Shown: positions 57,801 through 64,000 of the stretch, piece by piece
Layout of the letters: every line of letters starts with the position of its first letter
Numbering within the stretch: the first letter of the stretch is position 1
Assembly (NCBI GenBank): GCA_014058105.1
Contig: JACGCM010001245.1
Span: 2,356,001 to 2,420,000, forward strand
Source of the DNA: Kingdonia uniflora
Taxonomy: Eukaryota; Streptophyta; Magnoliopsida; Ranunculales; Circaeasteraceae
Direction of reading: 5' to 3'
DNA length: 64,000 nt
Position numbers and translations under genes: made by a program
The notes under the pieces: generated by a model
What the model saw: the letters and a program-made list of their open reading frames with translations, nothing else
Told to the model about the DNA's origin: nothing
Database searches by the model: none

Positions 57801-60231
57801 TCATTCGCTGTGGTTGGTCTCGACATTTAACGCTAAGTCCTCTGCTTCCTTTTCTGAAACTATGCCAAAGAACAATATTGTTTAAGTTATCACAATAAAA
57901 TAATATAACATATAAAAAAATGTTAATTTGCTTACCTTGGCAAGTAAATCCTTTATTTTTCCTGTTTGGATTTGAAGGACAAACTCTTTTATCATGTCCC
58001 AACCTCTGGCACAAATTACACTTCCTTTTTTCTTGTTTAGCGCTAACTCAATACCACTTTTTAGCCTTCCCGAACCTTGTGCAATATATTTTCCTTTTTC
58101 ATCCTTTTTCCTACCTTTTGTCTTTGAGATGTTTAGGTTCAACAATAACAAAGACGGATTACTAGTGCACTGATCTTGACATATATCAACCGGATGCTCA
58201 AATGTGTATTCTGTTGGCGTTATATCTATTTTGATCTTGGAAATCTTTTCAGATATTTCATTAATTCCTTCCATATAAATTGTATAAGCCTCATCAGAAG
58301 AAGTTGCGTGAGAAGCCAACTTAGTAGCCTGGCGACACATATGGCTAAGTCTCAAAGCCTCTGAATCTTCATTGACGTCATTCAACACCAATCCTCCTGA
58401 GTCCATAATTCGAAACTTGTTTGCTTCTTTTCTCCATCTCTCAAGAATAAAGTAAGATGGAATCTCGTCAATATCTAAACGAACAAACACTTTCAAGATA
58501 TGCTTGCAAATGATGCCAACGAACTTAAAATGTTGGCATTCACACGTACCCTCATAGTTTTGCAAGTCTAACTTTACAATAAACTCCTCCGTTTCGCCAA
58601 CTTTTGATTTTACTAAGTATGCATTGTACAAAAGGCCTGTAACTTCTTTTTCAATTTTGTAGCCCTTGACTTTAATCCATTCATCCTTGAACTTCACAAA
58701 CATATTTCTTGTGTACAAATTAGCCGCATATTTCAAAAGAAAATCGTCATTGTTGACAATACGATACTTGTGTTCTGACTCAAAATCCTCATCACTTTCT
58801 CTCTTCACAATCACCTTCAATGCTTGGTCATACTTGATAACAAATTCTCTAAGATTTTTTGTTGATGTAATGAAATCATAAAAAAAAACGTTAACACCCT
58901 CGCTGCGCCCAGTAGTGTTCATTCCATCATAAAATGTGCCTCGATTATAAACAGGGACCTATGAGGCACGTATATCATAAAATTGCTTAAGCCATTCATT
59001 ATTTTCCAATTCGTACTCTACAATCAAAGCCTTTCACATCTCTTTAAAATCTTCTATCTTGTATGTCAACGAGATACACTTCTTCATTTGACCTTTGAAT
59101 TTTGATCTCTTAAAATATATATGCGACAACTTTTCACCGAATTTCTTTTTAATATACCAAAGGCATAACCGATGTCGAGTGTTAGGAAAAACTTTAGCCC
59201 TTCATTGCCAAGTCTTGGTCAGTAATAATAGAAATTGGATGACGTCCTCCCATAGCTTCAATCCATGTTTCAAATAGCCAAGCAAATGTCGTCTCGGTCT
59301 CATTTTGTAAGAGAGCACAACCAAATTGTATGGTCTGGTAGTGATGGTTCACTCCAGTGAATGGTACGAATGACATATCATACTTGTTCGTCCGATACGT
59401 TGTGTCAAATGTGACAACTTCCCCAAAATGTTGATACGCCATTCGTGACCTCGAATCTACCCAAAAGAAATTTGTTGCCCTCCCGTCTGCATCACATTGT
59501 ATTGCATAAAAAAATTGTGGAAACTCGATTTGCTTCTTTATGAAGAAATTAAGTACAGATTGTGCATCTCCCTCGTCTAACTCTTTCCGTTTGACATTCC
59601 TCAAGTGGTTCCAACAGTCTCGTTTATCGAAACCTATATCATCTCCATTTAATATGGCAGGAACTTTTCCAACAGGTAAATTTTCTTTACTAAATATTTC
59701 TGCCAAATCTTTTGCTGCTTTCAGCATATTTCTGTTTGACTTCATTTCCATTCTTCTAATTGGGGTAACCAATTTATGGTTGTGATCATCGTCAAAGATC
59801 AACACTTTCCACTTATCAGTCCATTTGTCATTTAAAATCCGTAAAGTAGCTTTGCACCCACCTTTAACAGTTGAACGAGTTCTGCCCCTTTTCATCACCA
59901 TTTCTTCTCCACTCGTTTCTTTCACGGCCTTTGAAACAAATTTTCCTTGATGAGAGCAAACAAATTGTGCATTAGTCACCTCACCGGACCGCCAACGCCC
60001 CTTGTTTGAAGTACACGTACGAATCCAAAAACTATTTTGTCGACTATATTCTTCGTAGTAGTTCTTAGCTTCTTCGACCGAGTCAAAAAACATTCCTTCG
60101 TAAGGTGCTTGTCATTTTGGGGCATCTTTATTTGGAGTATGGCAATCTTGTAATTCATCTTGATCAAGCTAGACCGAGGATGATCCAATGGGGTAGGGTG
60201 TTCTGGGGTGGGTTTCAGAATCGTTAGTCAT
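57801..60231 (-). pseudogene. FAR1-related sequence (FRS) gene, inactivated
   Basis: FAR1/FRS proteins are transcription factors derived from Mutator-like transposases. On the minus strand from the ATG at 60231: the N-terminus (two in-frame stops before 60093), then the FAR1 DNA-binding domain (EEAKNYYEEYSRQNSFWIR, ... KGGCKA, DHNHKL). The MULE transposase domain follows (FFWVDSRSRMAYQHFGEVVTFDTTY in pieces; ITDQDLAMK), then a SWIM zinc finger (CECQHFKFVGIICKH, about 58500). A C-terminal CCHC knuckle CNLCQRLGHDKRVC is near 58020. Breaks: one extra base after DLAMK (near 59196), TGA and TAG between 59190 and 58925, and a frame change before the knuckle (near 58025). An 82-nt intron-like GTAAGC...TTTCAG (57935-57854) precedes the last exon. 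Confidence 0.88.
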
Positions 60232-60785
60232 AATTTTGTAACATTGAAATAACTACATAAATTAGTAAGAAAATTACGGCAAATGAACACGTAATGAAGA
60301 TTGGCTGTTAGGGAAAATCTATTTTAATATTGATATTTATATTATTCCTGTACCTAGGAACACATAATGAAGATGGATAATGAATTTTTTTTTTCTACCA
60401 TTTGAGAACTAATATAATTGGATAAAGAGACATGCATTTTTTTTTTTTGGTAGTAGCAGTAACAATGATTTCTTTGATTGGTAGATTTTAAATTTTTTCC
60501 TTGTTTAAAGTAAGAAATAGACAAACTCTACATTGAGTGAGTACTAGGGTGAAAGTGGTAGGGAAATGAAACGAAACGAAACGAGAAGAGAGAAGAGAGA
60601 CGAGAGAAGGACTACTATGTTAGTCAAAATAGATGACGTGGCAACTATTTTATTCTCTCACATCCATCATCCATGTCATGTCAGTCCCTTTATCCACCGT
60701 ACCGTTGATCATCCAAAAAATCGAACGCTTCGAGGGGATTGTTATTTTAGTTGTCAAATTATTGTTGTCTACGGATCCGGACCCT
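60232..60785. other. Upstream region of NFS1 and of the FRS pseudogene
   Basis: Shared 5' flank of two divergently oriented genes. Holds purine-rich 'gaaacgaaacgaaacgag' (about 60567-60585) and a T-run at 60438-60449. No gene. Confidence 0.5.
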
Positions 60786-60797
60786 TTATATATATAG
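60786..60797 (+). promoter_or_regulatory. Probable TATA box of NFS1
   Basis: TTATATATATAG, upstream of a C/T-rich leader ending at a splice donor. Confidence 0.45.
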
Positions 60798-60824
60798 AAG
60801 TATAGATAGATAGCTCAGCAACTA

Positions 60825-60980
60825 AGTTTTTCTTACGTCACAACCGCTCTATCATGATTTAGATGTTATCATATGCAGTCGGTTGAGAAATTATCGAACG
60901 CCTCCTTCATTCACATCTCTCTTCCTTCACTTCTCCAAGCAGTTTCGATTTACAAAGAACTGCAATTCTTTGTTTTAAAG
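60825..60980 (+). other. Probable NFS1 first, non-coding exon
   Basis: C/T-rich leader ('cacatctctcttccttcac') ending TTTTAAAG|GTTAG at 60980/60981. Start of transcription not known. Confidence 0.45.
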
Positions 60981-61370
60981 GTTAGATTCCTCTCACTCTC
61001 TCTCTCTCTCTCTCTCTCTCTCAATACTGTTATTTGAAATCAAAACCCTAATTTCTCAGAAAACCAAATCGAGTTGTAATAACGTTAAATAATTGTATTT
61101 GTTGCTGATATTCTCAAATTAGAGTATCCTCTTAAGTTTCCGAGCTCAATATAGTTGTGATTGAGTTTCAATTTCTCTAATTTTAGTCGATTATGTTGTT
61201 ATTGAAGATTTTGTTTGAATTTTGGGAATGGGTTTTTAGTTATTTGATTTGATTTGATTGTATTGTTTGTGCGAGTTCAATTTAAGTAAAATTTCGTAAT
61301 CAAAATTTGGTATTTTGACATACATAAACCATAATGAATGCTCGGCGAAAAAAAAAAAAAAAAAAAAAAA

Positions 61371-61674
61371 CTAGTCATAAATGTGGTTGTGGGTGCGGTA
61401 ATTAAAGTTGATAACTATTATGACAAAAATGAATTTACATTTTACTTGGGAATTTTGATTTTGGTTGTATTTCACTATTATACTCCTAATTAACTGTATT
61501 CGATGATTGTTGTATTTTGATTATGGTTGGTGAAAAATGACCGTTTATTGCTTGATCTTCCTCCATAATTGTTAGTGTACCCTTCCGAATTTTTAGGAGG
61601 TGTGTCACACTCAAACTATAATTTTTTATATGTAGTTATTAGATTTGTCTAGGTAAAAGTTGTAATGTAATTAA
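61371..61674. repeat. Direct repeat, copy 1 (about 0.3 kb)
   Basis: Starts ctagtcataaatgtggttg after the poly(A) tract and ends gtaatgtaattaa. About 95% the same as copy 2 at 62779-63084 by eye. Confidence 0.9.
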
Positions 61675-62770
61675 CTAGTACTACCCATGGCTTGCCAGGG
61701 CAACAACGTCAGCGCGCCTTCGACACTATGTAATTTTCCAGTAATGCGCATTCGGAGCTTAAACTACCGCTCATAAAAATAATGGGAAAAAACCCCAAGT
61801 AATCTTATAGGAATTACTGAGTAAGGTATTATTTACCTGGCAACCAATAGTATGTTGGACGATATCATGTAGTTGGTGAGACCATCTGATAAGACTTGTA
61901 AGCCACCAATATCAACTATCTTGTAAGCCGAAAAGAGATGTGCAAAACTGTACAATCAAATATACATTTAAACGTAAAATATTTGTAATTAGCACCTGAG
62001 TACAATTTTCCCTAAAATAATTAAACCAATACATGAATAACAACAATGAGGTTTATTTAGACCTTGCTAACTATAAATACTTGAGTGTTTATTTAGAATC
62101 TTCTTTCATTTAATATTTGATATCTCTAATTGAAAAAGTGGATAACAAAATACACAAATTAAAACGCAAACAAAGCCTTCAATAGCAGTGTCGTTATTAC
62201 AATCATCAACTGCATACATAGCAAATATTTGAGGCTTAAAATTGGTGTTCTAAACTTGTTCCACTTCAATAGCAAAAACAATGCTCAAGTTATGTTTGAA
62301 TTCTGAGTTCTCACGACGTCCTTAGTATCCCTCGATGACCACCCTAAACCATCATCTATTAATATGTCGTCGTCTTCATCTAACAATTTTACCGTCGTTT
62401 ACCTCACCTACAACCACTATCATTTGTGTAACCTAACCTATGATAATGCTAATATTTTAGAAGGAAAAAAATAACTCTATATAACTTTTATAGGTGAAGC
62501 TCTCTTCAGCCCTTTTACCTCCTGGAAATTTAATGAACATCCATTATCAAGATGCAAAAGGCAAAAAAACTATAGAAGCACTATTATGGCCTTTTGAGAA
62601 CCAAAACATGGATGACTATATGATGTTGCAACTATTGCGGTGATGCAGTTGGGGCATCACATTTCGACAGACAATCAATTATCATATATACGGTCTCCTG
62701 ATTAGTAGATGAAGAAATGTGAGGGGAACGGAATGGGCGAGAGTGTTTTAGGTGAGAAAGAGAGCGGGGA
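61675..62770 (-). mobile_element. Helitron-like insertion between the repeat copies
   Basis: Minus strand terminus: hairpin CCCTGGC-AA-GCCATGGG, TAGTA, then CTAG followed by T. Copy 2 of the repeat shows the uninterrupted site (taattaattagtcatg). The other end has no clear TC; it runs into gcggggaaaaaaaa before copy 2. No helicase frame, so non-autonomous at best. Confidence 0.45.
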
Positions 62771-62778
62771 AAAAAAAA

Positions 62779-63089
62779 CTAGTCATAAATGTGGTTGTGG
62801 GTGCGGTAATTAAAGTTGATAACTATTATGACAGAAATGAACTTACATTTTACTTGGGAATTCTGATTTTGGTTGTATTTCACTATTCTACTCCTAATTA
62901 ACTGGATTCGATGATTGTTGTATTTTGATTATGGTTGGTGAAAAATGACCGTTTATTGCTGTGGTCTTCCTCCATAATTGTTAGTGTACCCTTCCGAATT
63001 TCTAGGAGGGGTGTTACACTCAAACTATAATTTTTTATATGTAGTTATTAGATTTGTCTAGGTAAAAGTTGTAATGTAATTAATTAGTC
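62779..63089. repeat. Direct repeat, copy 2
   Basis: Same block as 61371-61674 with scattered substitutions, also preceded by an A-run (eight A). Confidence 0.9.
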
Positions 63090-63368
63090 ATGTTTTATTT
63101 CTAGGAAGCATTTTTGATTTTTTCATGTGATTTTTCAGCTGTATGTTTCTTGATTCCGAAGAGAGTTTTTTATTGCTGATATATTTTTCCTATGTAAGTA
63201 CAGGTAGGGGGCATTGAATCAGAACATTGCTACTAATAGAATCGAATCAAGAGTTTTTTTGGTCCCTGTTGCATTATACTAGTTCTGCAACAACTGTTCT
63301 TCTCTACTTTGTCCTTTGTCTCTTTCTTCATTTTGTTCTCTCTCACACCACAAGCTTAAGCCAAAACA

Positions 63369-64000
63369 ATGGCGACCAAGCTACTTGTGTCAAAGCTCAA
63401 CCAAGCATGTCGTCAAACCTCAACATATATTCGACCACTCTCTACTACGGCTGCAGCCGTTGCACCTGTTGAACCACGACAATACGAAGATACAGATGGA
63501 ATTTCAATGAAAGGTGTCAAAATCTCAGGTCGGCCACTTTACCTGGACATGCAAGCAACTTCACCTGTGGACCCTAGGGTTTTGGACGCCATGCTTCCTT
63601 TCTACATCTCTCGTTACGGTAACCCTCACTCGCGCACTCATCTGTATGGTTGGGAATCTGATCTCGCCGTTGAGAAATCACGTGCACAAATTGCTTCTCT
63701 CATCAATGCTTCCCCTAAAGAAATTATTTTCACCTCTGGAGCAACTGAATCTAATAACATCTCTGTGAAGGGTTTAATGCACTTTTACAAGGATAAGAAA
63801 CGCCATGTCATCACCACCCAAACTGAGCATAAGTGTGTTCTCGATTCGTGTAGGCATCTCCAACAAGAGGGCTTTGATGTTACTTATCTTCCCGTTCGTC
63901 CCGATGGGATCATAGATATTGAGCAATTGAAATCTGAGATTCGTCCTGATACGGGGATTATTTCAATTATGATGGTGAACAACGAGATTGGTGTAATTCA
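63369..64000 (+). CDS. NFS1: Cysteine desulfurase, mitochondrial (NFS1), N-terminal 210 codons
   Basis: The enzyme takes sulfur from cysteine for iron-sulfur cluster assembly in mitochondria, using pyridoxal phosphate and working with ISD11 and frataxin on ISU scaffolds. The ATG at 63369 opens a basic, Ser/Thr-rich presequence of about 35 residues ([20 protein letters not shown]) typical of mitochondrial import. Mature protein motifs seen: [41 protein letters not shown] (cofactor phosphate binding), TEHKCVLD (conserved His near the cofactor) and MMVNNEIG. The frame is open to the window edge with no intron. The Lys that binds the cofactor and the catalytic Cys lie beyond the window. A second in-frame Met does not precede the presequence, so this start is chosen. 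Confidence 0.97.
   Translation, partial: MATKLLVSKLNQACRQTSTYIRPLSTTAAAVAPVEPRQYEDTDGISMKGVKISGRPLYLDMQATSPVDPRVLDAMLPFYISRYGNPHSRTHLYGWESDLAVEKSRAQIASLINASPKEIIFTSGATESNNISVKGLMHFYKDKKRHVITTQTEHKCVLDSCRHLQQEGFDVTYLPVRPDGIIDIEQLKSEIRPDTGIISIMMVNNEIGVI

Larger units (their letters stand above)
60981..63203 (+). other. Probable NFS1 5'UTR intron
   Basis: Begins GTTAGATTCC with a (CT)n tract at 60995-61022. Possible acceptors are TTTTTCAG (63138) or AAGTACAG (63203), 165-230 nt before the ATG. It contains a 23-A tract (61348-61370), a Helitron-like end and a duplicated 0.3-kb block. Confidence 0.45.

Noticed and set aside
60995..61022. (CT)n tract as a CRISPR-like or regulatory array
   Set aside because: Simple dinucleotide microsatellite in a plant leader intron.
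1..64000. tRNA, rRNA, riboswitch or CRISPR features
   Set aside because: No cloverleaf-like segment, conserved rRNA core or spaced repeat array was noticed on reading both strands; absence was not tested by software.

Overview
This is nuclear DNA from a flowering plant, probably a eudicot. The support is a mitochondrial cysteine desulfurase gene (NFS1) at the right edge, a plant-type acidic membrane protein gene, remains of phospholipase D and FAR1-related genes, AT-rich spacers with plant-like introns, and a dense nest of plant retrotransposons. The species cannot be told from the sequence. No tRNA, rRNA, CRISPR or prokaryotic feature was seen.

Layout. 1-573: a LINE 3' portion leaving the window. 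941-12010: a gag-only Copia-type LTR element in minus orientation, with about 1.4-kb LTRs and a rearranged right side; a 4.7-kb hAT transposon sits inside its gag with an 8-bp target duplication. 13131-27004: a near-complete, decayed Gypsy element of Tat type in minus orientation (element 1). 27049-27657: an unrecognised reading frame. 28093-30073: an acidic, repeat-rich membrane-anchored protein gene on the minus strand, split by a 2-nt deletion in a 45-nt repeat, with a probable 5'UTR intron. 32747-46147: a second Tat element in plus orientation (element 2) with perfect 5-bp target duplications; its 5' half is replaced by minus-strand pieces of another Gypsy element, and it appears to lie inside an older LTR. 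47110: a probable Helitron 3' end. 47827-48162: a MITE. 48225-55584: a full-length decayed Copia element with target duplications. 56000-56388: a LINE tail ending in poly(A). 56405-57374: a phospholipase D pseudogene. 57801-60231: a FAR1-related pseudogene. 60786 to the end: the NFS1 promoter, leader, a long leader intron carrying a Helitron-like end and a 0.3-kb duplication, and the first 210 codons of NFS1.

The most interesting signal is in the two Tat elements. Each carries, between integrase and the 3' LTR and on the strand opposite to pol, the same ordered set of genes (called here ORF-a, b, c and d). ORF-c has a conserved promoter in both: a (GA)n tract, then TATAAATA, then an ATG exactly 175 nt after the TATA box, then a 49-nt first exon. 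In element 1, splicing at visible GT/AG sites gives an intact 178-codon frame for ORF-c, although pol and gag of the same element are full of stops and frameshifts. ORF-d encodes a long coiled coil with a basic patch. Antisense extra ORFs are known in the Tat lineage; the conserved multi-promoter, spliced arrangement and the intact ORF-c are what deserve a second look.
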